Positions 28,417 through 34,798 of a DNA stretch of 58,848 bases are shown here, piece after piece. Positions within the stretch are counted from its first letter, which is position 1; each line of letters begins with the position of its first letter. The position numbers and the translations under genes were made by a program. This DNA comes from an uncultured Spirochaetota bacterium (GTDB lineage Bacteria; Spirochaetota; UBA4802; UBA5550): NCBI GenBank assembly GCA_937872225.1, contig CALMRZ010000091.1:1-58848 (forward strand). The letters run 5' to 3'. The notes under the pieces were generated by a model. It was given only the letters and a program-made list of their open reading frames with translations. It had not been told where the DNA came from and made no database searches.

Positions 28417-28765
28417 AGACACCTCTTTTTTTTTCAATAATCCTGTTATGCAGTAAAATCATGGAAACGGCCCGCATCCTGTCAATTGTTTATTTCCAGA
28501 ATGCGCCAATCAAAAGATCGTCTACCGCCCCGCCGATTTCGGCTGCGGTAACCGATAAAATCCAATTACATGAATATATAACAAAACGCCGGATAGAAAC
28601 AGAATTTTTATCATATAACCGGAAAAAAATACGTAATGCTTATCCCCTTAAACCTGGTACCTGTTAATTCATGATCAACGGTCAATTTATTCTTGTCAAA
28701 AAACCGCTCATCAGCATGGTGGAAAGAGATATTATCGCGGCCCATGCCGCCTGACGGATCCGACC
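28417..28765. other. Intergenic region between divergent genes
   Basis: About 350 bases, AT-rich at 28560-28700. It must hold promoters for def-fmt (minus) and the CoA-binding protein (plus); candidate AT-rich boxes are present but none is strong enough to name. One ACCGATAAAAT near 28547 resembles only half of the dispersed palindrome. Confidence 0.35.
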
Positions 28766-30214
28766 ATGATTCAGAAAACGACCGAACGCCTGCAGAAGTT
28801 CTTTTCCCCGACAAACATCGCCGTTGTCGGGGCCTCGGCTAACAACATCTGGTTCAACAATATTTTACAGAACGCCCGGCGTATAGGCTTTACCGGCCGT
28901 TTCCACCCGGTGAATCCAAAGTCCGCTGAAGTCTTCGGCATACCGGCGGTACCCTCCGTGGCCGACCTCCCGGAAGGCGTCATCGACTTTGCCGCTGTCA
29001 TCGTCAGGAGTTCCCTGGTCCTCGAAACCGTGCGCTCCCTGGCGGAGCGCACTATCAGGAACATCCTTCTCGTGTCATCGGGGTTTTCCGAAACGGGCGA
29101 CGCAGGGACCCGGCTCCAGGAGGAGCTCGTTGATTACTGCGCCGCCAACGACGTGGCCCTCGTGGGGCCCAACTGCCTCGGGTTCCTCAATGTCATCGCC
29201 GGCACCGGCGTTTTCGCCGGCGGCTCCCTCGAAGGGGACATCCTGCCGGGTAACGTCAGCGTCATCGGCCAGAGCGGGGCCTCCAGCGAGGTCATCGCCA
29301 CCAAGATACTGAAGAAGGGCCTGGGCATATCGCTCTTCGTGTCCTCCGGGAACGAGGCGGTCATCACCCTCGAGGACTGCCTTGAGTTCATGGTGCACCA
29401 CGGGCAGACGAAGGTCATCGTCGGCTTTATCGAGGGGTTCAAGGACGTCCAGCGCCTGAGGCGGATCGCCCGGGACGCAGCCAGAAAGAGGATCCCCATC
29501 GTCGCCATCAAGGTGGGCCGTTCGGAGAAGGGCGTGCAGGCGGCGCGCTCCCATACCGGCGCCATGGCGGGGAACGACGCCATCACCGACACCTTTCTCC
29601 GCCAGAACGGCATCATCCGCGTGGACACCATCGAGGAGATGGTGGAGACCGCCGGCATCCTCTCCCGCTGCCCCCTCCCCGCCGGCGGCCGCCTGGCGGC
29701 GTGCACCCTCTCAGGCGGCCTGGTAGGGGTATATGCCGACCTGTGCGAGTCCCTCTCCATCGAACTGCCCGATTTCGCCCCGGCCACCGTCGACGCCCTC
29801 CGGACGGCCCTGCCGGAATTCGCCCAGCCGGGGAACCCCCTGGACGTGACCGGCTCGGGCTTCCTCATCGGCATGGACCGGGTCCTGAATATCATCCTTG
29901 ACGACGAGAACATCGACCTTGTGGCCACCCTCTCCTTTCCGCCGGACGCTTCCACCAACGCGCTGGCTGAAAAATACAATGACTATATCATCACGCACCT
30001 GTCTGCCACCTCCAAGCCGATCATACCCATCACCTTCAGGGAGGTAAGCGATTACGCGCGGAAGTATTACCGCGACAAGGGCCTTTACTTCATAGAGCAT
30101 ACCCGGGACGGTTTCAAGGCCATATCGAACCTGATACAGTACGCCCGGTTCACGCGCAAAATGGCAGCCGAAGAAGCGGCTTCCAGGGACGCCGGACAGC
30201 GCAGCGCCGGATAG
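28766..30214 (+). CDS. ADP-forming acyl-CoA synthetase, alpha-like (CoA-binding) subunit
   Basis: 482 residues, intact. Begins with a CoA-binding Rossmann fold (SPTNIAVVGASANNIWFNNI) followed by two succinyl-CoA-ligase-like domains: LVGPNCLGFLN, VIGQSGASSE, SSGNEAVITLEDCLEFM, and the phospho-accepting histidine in ARSHTGAMAGNDA. These enzymes interconvert an acyl-CoA plus ADP and Pi with the acid and ATP. The ATP-grasp beta subunit is neither fused nor adjacent, so the partner must be elsewhere or the protein acts as an acyltransferase-type CoA binder. It stops in TAG just before tRNA-Asp. Confidence 0.82.
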   Translation: MIQKTTERLQKFFSPTNIAVVGASANNIWFNNILQNARRIGFTGRFHPVNPKSAEVFGIPAVPSVADLPEGVIDFAAVIVRSSLVLETVRSLAERTIRNILLVSSGFSETGDAGTRLQEELVDYCAANDVALVGPNCLGFLNVIAGTGVFAGGSLEGDILPGNVSVIGQSGASSEVIATKILKKGLGISLFVSSGNEAVITLEDCLEFMVHHGQTKVIVGFIEGFKDVQRLRRIARDAARKRIPIVAIKVGRSEKGVQAARSHTGAMAGNDAITDTFLRQNGIIRVDTIEEMVETAGILSRCPLPAGGRLAACTLSGGLVGVYADLCESLSIELPDFAPATVDALRTALPEFAQPGNPLDVTGSGFLIGMDRVLNIILDDENIDLVATLSFPPDASTNALAEKYNDYIITHLSATSKPIIPITFREVSDYARKYYRDKGLYFIEHTRDGFKAISNLIQYARFTRKMAAEEAASRDAGQRSAG

Positions 30215-30244
30215 ACGGATTAAGTTTTTTGCTGAAAAAATTGT

Positions 30245-30275
30245 TTGACATTAACAGCCCATATTGTTTTATGTA
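30245..30275 (+). promoter_or_regulatory. Promoter of tRNA-Asp
   Basis: TTGACA at 30245-30250, followed 17-19 bases later by a TTTATG/TATGTA box (30268-30275), 13 bases before the tRNA. A -10 with this spacing is plausible but imperfect. Confidence 0.55.
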
Positions 30276-30287
30276 CCTCGCTAACGA

Positions 30288-30362
30288 GGGGTTGTAGCTC
30301 AGCTTGGTTAGAGTACCTGCCTGTCACGCAGGGAGTCGCGGGTTCGAGTCCCGTCAACCCCG
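30288..30362 (+). tRNA. tRNA-Asp (anticodon GTC)
   Basis: Full cloverleaf. Acceptor GGGGTTG pairs with CAACCCC, discriminator G. D-arm with GCTC and GAGT, anticodon stem CCTGC/GCAGG with loop CTGTCAC (GTC, Asp), and a T-arm with GGTTCGAGTCC. No CCA is encoded. A hairpin terminator follows at 30372. An accessory toxin-antitoxin segment begins just downstream. Confidence 0.97.
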
Positions 30363-30371
30363 CAAACTTAT

Positions 30372-30403
30372 ACACAGCCCAAACCGTCAGGTTCGGGCTG
30401 TGT
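30372..30403 (+). terminator. Hairpin terminator of tRNA-Asp
   Basis: ACACAGCCCAAACC, loop GTCA, then GGTTCGGGCTGTGT; followed by TGTTAT. The same sequence, with a different loop, recurs at 31955-31984. Confidence 0.8.
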
Positions 30404-30502
30404 TGTTATAAGCCCACAAAAATAAACTATCCCTCTCGCGGCATGTAGAGCAATTAATCCGAATTTTCTTAGTAATTTAAAATGAAGCGGGAATACAACA
30501 AA

Positions 30503-30859
30503 TTATTTATCTAAAGAATCGACATCGAGTAGTATTTTTTGCATTTCTTCAACTAAAGGCGGGATATCATCTTGCAGGGTGTTCCAGAGCACCTTCATTT
30601 GGACACCAAAATATTCATGGGTGACCTTGTCCCGCATACCCGCCATCTCGCGCCAAGGTATCCGGGGATATTTCGAGCGTACTGCCTCTGGCACCTTTTT
30701 CGCGGCCTCACCAATAATCTGAATAGCACGTATGGACGCGTACACGGTTTTCTGGTCAGTAATGAATTCATCATATGACATCTTTTCAATGAATGAGCCG
30801 GCAGCCTTCATTGCGTCAATGATGTCCTGAATATAATCACCCGCACCCCTTTCCGTCAC
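30503..30859 (-). CDS. hepT: HepT-like HEPN ribonuclease toxin (DUF86)
   Basis: 118 residues. HEPN toxins of this class are RNases or are themselves AMPylated and silenced by the partner. The Rx4HxY motif is complete (RDKVTHEY, Arg76, His81, Tyr83). Helical throughout, IQIIGEAAKKVPEAV being typical. It follows the nucleotidyltransferase antitoxin with a 4-base overlap, the usual order of HepT/MntA (type VII) pairs. Confidence 0.9.
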   Translation of the reverse strand: MTERGAGDYIQDIIDAMKAAGSFIEKMSYDEFITDQKTVYASIRAIQIIGEAAKKVPEAVRSKYPRIPWREMAGMRDKVTHEYFGVQMKVLWNTLQDDIPPLVEEMQKILLDVDSLDK

Positions 30860-31155
30860 AGGTACTTCACCTCATCAAGGATTTTTTTTCCGATGCGGGG
30901 TTTCAGTCCATCCTTCATGACAAGATCAACCTTGAGGCCCATGGCGTCGGACAGGTAGTTCTCCATCTCGATGAACGTCAGGAGCCCAAACCTGGCTTCC
31001 GGCTTGAAATCGACGAGGATGTCCAGGTCACTGTCTTCTTTCTGCTCGTTGCGGACATATGACCCGAAAACACCCACCTGCTTAACGTTATATTTCCCGG
31101 TCAATACCGGTATACAGCTTCTTAGCTTTTTCAATACTGAATCGGTTGAGTCCAT
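30856..31155 (-). CDS. mntA: MntA-like nucleotidyltransferase antitoxin
   Basis: 99 residues. The minimal nucleotidyltransferase centre is clear: GVFGSYVRNEQKEDSDLDIL, with GS at 31-32 and DxD at 43/45, and a third acidic residue in LKVDLVM. Proteins of this type transfer AMP to a HepT tyrosine and so neutralise it. The start overlaps nothing upstream; the stop overlaps the toxin start (ATGA). First gene of the pair. Confidence 0.9.
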   Translation of the reverse strand: MDSTDSVLKKLRSCIPVLTGKYNVKQVGVFGSYVRNEQKEDSDLDILVDFKPEARFGLLTFIEMENYLSDAMGLKVDLVMKDGLKPRIGKKILDEVKYL

Positions 31156-31279
31156 TATAATAACCTCGTTACGTTATCGTACCTGCTACAATATACCCTG
31201 CCGTTAATTATGGCAACTATTTTCCATGATCCTATAAACACCTGATTCACCGAGTTTGATTATGACTTTATGAAACAGC

Positions 31280-31594
31280 TCAAATCTTTTTTCCACGTAA
31301 AGACCTCTCTATCTCGGCAATCTGTTCATTGGTGGTCTTCAGCAGTGATTCCAGTTTCTTTCGCTTTTCTATTTTCTCTTTCAATTTTTGAACATCATCA
31401 GAATCGGCCGATCCTATATAATCGGTTTTTACTTTATCATTGCTGCGGTATGCACGGTAGGCATATTCATTGCCCTTCCTGGACTTTATCGACAGTGATC
31501 CTGAAGGCAGTTTTGCTATATCATGGACATAGCGTGCATTCAGCCTCTTAAGTCTTGCCAATTCTTCTTTAAGCACTTCTTTTATTGTACTCAT
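31280..31594 (-). CDS. Small hypothetical protein behind twin palindromes
   Basis: 104 residues: a helical N-terminus (STIKEVLKEELARLKRLNAR), a central strand block (GSLSIKSRKGNEYAYRAY) followed by KVKTDYIG, and a long charged coiled coil (VQKLKEKIEKRKKLESLLK). The middle KxRKGNEYxYxAYR-KVKxxYIG pattern is seen in short uncharacterised proteins near toxin-antitoxin or mobile loci; I cannot name the family. Two identical-geometry inverted repeats directly upstream (31610-31704) suggest strong regulation. Its stop is 124 bases upstream of the mntA start. Confidence 0.6.
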   Translation of the reverse strand: MSTIKEVLKEELARLKRLNARYVHDIAKLPSGSLSIKSRKGNEYAYRAYRSNDKVKTDYIGSADSDDVQKLKEKIEKRKKLESLLKTTNEQIAEIERSLRGKKI

Positions 31595-31609
31595 AGCTAT
31601 AAACCGTCA

Positions 31610-31704
31610 TTGCCCAACATTATCTTATAATATACATTTTGTTGGGCAACCAGTCAAGCAGGATTTGCCCAACAAATATTATATTTTTCAATCTTGTTGG
31701 GCAA
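31610..31704. repeat. Two identical inverted repeats, TTGCCCAACA-N20-TGTTGGGCAA
   Basis: TTGCCCAACA at 31610-31619 and 31665-31674; TGTTGGGCAA at 31640-31649 and 31695-31704. Each inverted pair has a 20-base AT-rich spacer, and the two units repeat with a 55-base period. The block ends 16 bases before the ATG (complement) of the small gene and probably is its operator or two hairpins in its leader. Confidence 0.9.
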
Positions 31705-31732
31705 CCATTGCCAATAGATATGGGATGGAATC

Positions 31733-32017
31733 TTATTCAAAAAAGGCACTCAATCCAGAAATTGCTATATTACCCTTTTTTACCTCATACCACGCCGATA
31801 CCCACACCAGCCTGTTCCTTTCTTCATTAAATCGCTTTAAATTGAGGAATTTCAGGTGGCTATACAGCTGAATACCCGTTGCACCAGCCTGTTTCGGCAG
31901 TTCGAGGGATGCTAAAAAAGTTCGACCCGTGTTGTTTTTGGCCCGCAGCCGCTTACACAGCCCAAACCATTTGGTTCGGGCTGTTCTGTTTGTAGCCACC
32001 AGCTCAAATAGCATCAC
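31733..32017 (-). pseudogene. C-terminal remnant of an unknown protein, copy A
   Basis: The conserved core begins at LRAKNNTGRTF, continues ELPKQAGATGIQLYSHLKFL and RLVWVSAWYEV, and ends GLSAFFE. Copy B (32783-33019) shares it residue for residue over more than 60 positions. Nucleotide differences between A and B fall mostly at third codon positions, so it was a real protein. In both copies the homology starts abruptly at CTGCGGGC, right beside a hairpin; the sequence upstream of that point in copy A runs through a terminator copy, so the N-terminus is missing or replaced. The family is not recognised. Confidence 0.6.
31955..31984. repeat. Second copy of the tRNA-Asp terminator sequence
   Basis: ACACAGCCCAAACC, loop ATTT, GGTTCGGGCTGT; the same arms as at 30372-30403. 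Finding the tRNA terminator again 1.58 kb away suggests that the segment between was inserted or duplicated next to the tRNA gene. Confidence 0.75.
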
Positions 32018-32069
32018 ATCAGAGCCTCCTTTTTATGCCCGTTAAGATAACCCCGATAAAAAAATACTT

Positions 32070-32086
32070 GTCATATGTCATATGAC
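32070..32086. promoter_or_regulatory. Palindromic operator before higBA
   Basis: GTCATATG-T-CATATGAC, perfect 8-base arms, with TATAAT at 32096-32101. It fits an autorepression site for the HigA antitoxin. The exact transcription start is not clear, because the box lies very close to the possible start codons. Confidence 0.6.
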
Positions 32087-32102
32087 TCATTACATTATAA
32101 TA

Positions 32103-32384
32103 ATGATACGGCATTTCAAGCATAAATGGCTGGAGGAATTCTGGAACAACGGCCGCAACAAAAAGGTGCCGTCTGAAATTGCCGATCGCCTTATAAGGAA
32201 GCTCGACATGCTTAACAGGGCATACGACCTGATTGACCTGAGTGCGCCACCATCGAACAGGCTTCATCCCCTTTCTGGCGACCGGCAGGGACAGTGGGCC
32301 ATATCGATAAACGGACCATGGCGCCTCTGTTTTGAATTCAGGGAGCACGATGCCTATAATGTCGAGCTCGTTCAATATCATTGA
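32103..32384 (+). CDS. higB: HigB-like RelE-family toxin
   Basis: From ATG 32103 the protein is MIRHFKHKWLEEFWNNGRNK and about 93 residues, the usual HigB size; an in-frame ATG at 32082 adds 7 residues, and neither has a clear ribosome site. Typical features are SNRLHPLSGDRQGQWAISIN and WRLCFEF, the RelE-fold mRNA-cleaving core. Toxin precedes antitoxin, the reverse of most pairs and typical of HigBA. It ends 16 bases before higA. Confidence 0.9.
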   Translation: MIRHFKHKWLEEFWNNGRNKKVPSEIADRLIRKLDMLNRAYDLIDLSAPPSNRLHPLSGDRQGQWAISINGPWRLCFEFREHDAYNVELVQYH

Positions 32385-32400
32385 GCAAAGGAGCACAACT

Positions 32401-32733
32401 ATGTTACCAAAGAATAGAAGACCCACACCTCCGGGAGAAATCCTGAAATATGAATTCATAGAGCCGCTAGGACTTACCCAGCAGCAGCTGGCGGAGCGTC
32501 TTGGCATAACCAGGGTCCGGGTCAATGAGATCATCTCCGGGAAGCGCGCAATCACTCCGGATACAGCCATCCGCCTCTCCAGGCTTTTCCATACAACCGT
32601 GGAATTCTGGATGGGGCTTCAGACCGATGTTGAGCTATGGAATGCGATGAAAGCAGGAGAGAGCGAATATCGGAAAATCATCCCGCTGAAAACAAAAAAG
32701 ACAAACCGTGAAATAAGTAACGAAACTGAATGA
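32401..32733 (+). CDS. higA: HigA-like antitoxin, XRE-family
   Basis: Start ATG 32401 follows AAAGGAG. 110 residues. The helix-turn-helix is LTQQQLAERLGITRVRVNEI, then ISGKRAITPDTAIRLSRLF, and the protein begins with the HigA-type RRPTPPGEILKYEFIEPLGL. It should neutralise HigB and repress the operon by the palindrome upstream. A hairpin with 10-base arms follows (32742-32777). Confidence 0.93.
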   Translation: MLPKNRRPTPPGEILKYEFIEPLGLTQQQLAERLGITRVRVNEIISGKRAITPDTAIRLSRLFHTTVEFWMGLQTDVELWNAMKAGESEYRKIIPLKTKKTNREISNETE

Positions 32734-32741
32734 TCGACACC

Positions 32742-32777
32742 ATGTCGGGCAGCCGGTCCATACAGATTGCCCGACAT
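32742..32777 (+). terminator. Hairpin after higA
   Basis: ATGTCGGGCA and TGCCCGACAT enclose a 16-base loop, 9 bases after the higA stop; an AT-rich stretch follows. A probable weak terminator. Confidence 0.6.
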
Positions 32778-32782
32778 TATAT

Positions 32783-33019
32783 TCATTCAAAAAATGAATT
32801 CAATCCAGTAAGCTCTACAGCATTTCTACTAACTTGATAATAAGCTAACACCCACACCAGCCTGTTCAGTTCTTCATCAAAGCGCTTTAAATTGAGGAAT
32901 TTTAAGTGGCTATAGAGTTGAATGCCGGTTGCTCCAGTCTGTTTCGGCAGCTCATGGGATGCAGAAAAAGTTCGACCCGTGTCGTTTTTAGCCCGCAGAA
33001 CGAGACGCTTCCGGACCAC
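32783..33019 (-). pseudogene. C-terminal remnant of an unknown protein, copy B
   Basis: Homologous to copy A at 31733-32017: LRAKNDTGRTF, ELPKQTGATGIQLYSHLKFL, RLVWVLAYYQV, GLNSFFE. Its first in-frame codons run through the strong hairpin at 33003-33030, so no natural start is visible. The join between hairpin and homologous part is again at CTGCGGGC. Two copies flank higBA, which suggests that the toxin-antitoxin pair moved with, or into, this element. Confidence 0.6.
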
Positions 33020-33037
33020 CGGAAGCGTCTTTTTTTG
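33003..33037 (+). terminator. Strong Rho-independent terminator
   Basis: AGACGCTTCCGG, loop ACCA/C, CCGGAAGCGTCT and TTTTTTTG. It is on the plus strand next to copy B, although no plus-strand gene ends close by (higA ends 270 bases earlier). Terminators like this are common after tRNA genes. Confidence 0.85.
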
Positions 33038-33144
33038 TCTTTTTTCTACTTGTCATCTTCCCGCTCCTGTGTTCCTGTACAGCATCATAGTTTAATCATC
33101 AATACACTCATTACAAATACAGGTCATACAACGGGGTCCATACC

Positions 33145-34269
33145 ATGGCAGATACAAACGACATCAAGAGGTACAGGCAGAACCTGACAGCCGAGCGTGA
33201 AGCCATCGCCCTCTACGGGCGCCTGACGGAAGCGGAAAAAAATCCCGACCTCGCCTCCATCTACCGCAAGCTTGTTGAAACAGAGAGAAAACACTCCGAA
33301 TTCTGGATAGACAGGCTCAAGGAAGCCGGGGCGCCCATACCCGAATTCAGGCCGGGATGGCGCACCAGGATTTTCGGATGGCTGGCATACCGGTTCGGGC
33401 CCGCCTTCATCCTTCCGACAATCGCCTCCATCGAAAAATCGGCGGCATCGGGATATGCCGGCCAGCCTGACGCGGAATCGGCAAACATGCCCGCAGACGA
33501 AAAATCCCACGCCCGGGTCTTCGGCTACCTGGCGACGACCTCCCGGGGCATGCAGGGGAGCGACTTGGCGCGCTTCGAGGGACGGCACCGCGCATCGGGC
33601 GGGAACGCCCTCCGGGCGGCCGTGCTGGGTGCCAATGACGGACTTGTCTCGGTATTCTGCCTGGTCATGGGCGTTGCCGGCGCCGGCGTGTCATCCAGCA
33701 ACATCCTTGTGACGGGACTGGCGGGAATGATCGCCGGGGCGCTATCCATGGCCCTGGGCGAGTGGCTTTCCGTGCAGAGCTCCCGGGAGCTGTACCAGCA
33801 CCAGCTTGACGTTGAAAAGCACGAACTCGCGACCATCCCCGAAGAGGAGAAGGAGGAGTTGGGTTTAATCTACCAGGCAAAGGGGATTGACGCGGAAACC
33901 GCGCGCAAGCTGGCGGACAGGCTGATCTCGGACCCTTCAACCGCTCTGGATACGCTGGCGAGGGAGGAACTGGGGATAGATCCGGACGAGCTCGGGGGCT
34001 CCGCCTGGGAGGCGGCCTTCACGTCCTTTGCCCTTTTCATGGTAGGCGCGATTATACCGGTTGTACCCTATGTTTTTTTCACCGGCATGACCGGCGTTAT
34101 TGTCAGCGCGGCCTTCAGCACCGTGGGACTTTTCATTATAGGCGCGATTATCACGCTCATGACGGGACGGAACCCGATCGCATCGGGGCTGCGGCAGGTG
34201 CTGTTCGGGCTGGTAACGGCCACGGTGACGTTCTCAATCGGACATTTTATCGGCGCCGTTGCAATTTGA
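33145..34269 (+). CDS. Ferritin-like plus VIT1/CCC1 iron transporter (MbfA type)
   Basis: 374 residues. The N-terminal domain is ferritin-like (NLTAEREAIALYGRLTEAEK, KLVETERKHSEFWIDRL), with Glu/His residues for a di-iron site. From about residue 145 a VIT1/CCC1 membrane domain follows: ALRAAVLGANDGLVSVFCLV, SMALGEWLSVQSSRELY, EIGIDPDELGGSAWEAAFTS and several membrane helices to the end. Fusions of this order (membrane-bound ferritin, MbfA) export iron and protect from peroxide in alphaproteobacteria. The convergent gene codes for a superoxide-reductase-like lipoprotein, consistent with iron and oxygen-stress handling. Confidence 0.87.
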   Translation: MADTNDIKRYRQNLTAEREAIALYGRLTEAEKNPDLASIYRKLVETERKHSEFWIDRLKEAGAPIPEFRPGWRTRIFGWLAYRFGPAFILPTIASIEKSAASGYAGQPDAESANMPADEKSHARVFGYLATTSRGMQGSDLARFEGRHRASGGNALRAAVLGANDGLVSVFCLVMGVAGAGVSSSNILVTGLAGMIAGALSMALGEWLSVQSSRELYQHQLDVEKHELATIPEEEKEELGLIYQAKGIDAETARKLADRLISDPSTALDTLAREELGIDPDELGGSAWEAAFTSFALFMVGAIIPVVPYVFFTGMTGVIVSAAFSTVGLFIIGAIITLMTGRNPIASGLRQVLFGLVTATVTFSIGHFIGAVAI

Positions 34270-34287
34270 TAGGTTTCCACCGGCCGG

Positions 34288-34716
34288 TTACTCGTTCCAG
34301 TCAACCTGTTTTTCCCACATATCATGGAGGTTGCACTTGATGACAACCGTCACCGGGTCATTGAAACTGTCCTGCACCTCGAACCTCGCCCCCTCCTCGC
34401 CTGAGCCGCGGGCAAAGGACTTTTTCTGCAGCTCTTTCCGGTTCGCGTCAAGAAGCAGGATGGCCTCCACGTAATGCTTCTTTTCCCGGTTCTTTGCGAA
34501 GGGCACATGCACATTGATGTATTTCCTGTCGTTCACCCGGGTGATGGTAATTTCAACGTCATGATCCGCCGCTTTTGACTCCCACTTGCCCGGGTCCGCA
34601 GCGCTGTAGAACCTCACCGTGCCGGCTTCCTCGTCCTGACCCGACCTGTCGCCCGAGCCGCAGGATATCTCCATTGCTGCGACTGTCATCAGGATGATAA
34701 TTACTGCTCTTTGCAT
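34288..34716 (-). CDS. Superoxide-reductase (desulfoferrodoxin)-like lipoprotein
   Basis: Start chosen at the ATG complementary to 34714-34716 (MQRAVIIILMTVAAMEISCG), giving a lipoprotein leader with Cys at about 19; slightly longer starts are possible. About 142 residues. The mature part matches the superoxide-reductase fold: YINVHVPFAKNREKKHYVEA, then VIKCNLHDMWEKQVDW, with His residues and the Cys-x2-His that bind the iron centre in family members. If active it would reduce superoxide outside the cytoplasm; the anchored form is unusual, as most are soluble. Convergent with the ferritin-VIT gene, 18 bases apart. Confidence 0.7.
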   Translation of the reverse strand: MQRAVIIILMTVAAMEISCGSGDRSGQDEEAGTVRFYSAADPGKWESKAADHDVEITITRVNDRKYINVHVPFAKNREKKHYVEAILLLDANRKELQKKSFARGSGEEGARFEVQDSFNDPVTVVIKCNLHDMWEKQVDWNE

Positions 34717-34798
34717 ATTTGATCCCATGTTCATTAAGCCCGGCCCTTGTTGCCTTATATCGCTGGTACTGTTGTCTTTTTTCCGGACGGAACCAGTG

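Noticed and set aside
31610-31704. CRISPR-like array
   Set aside because: Only two units, each an inverted and not a direct repeat, with equal 20-base spacers and no cas genes nearby.
30362-33100. Integron cassette array
   Set aside because: No GTTRRRY or attC-type core sites were found at the hairpins and there is no integrase in the window.
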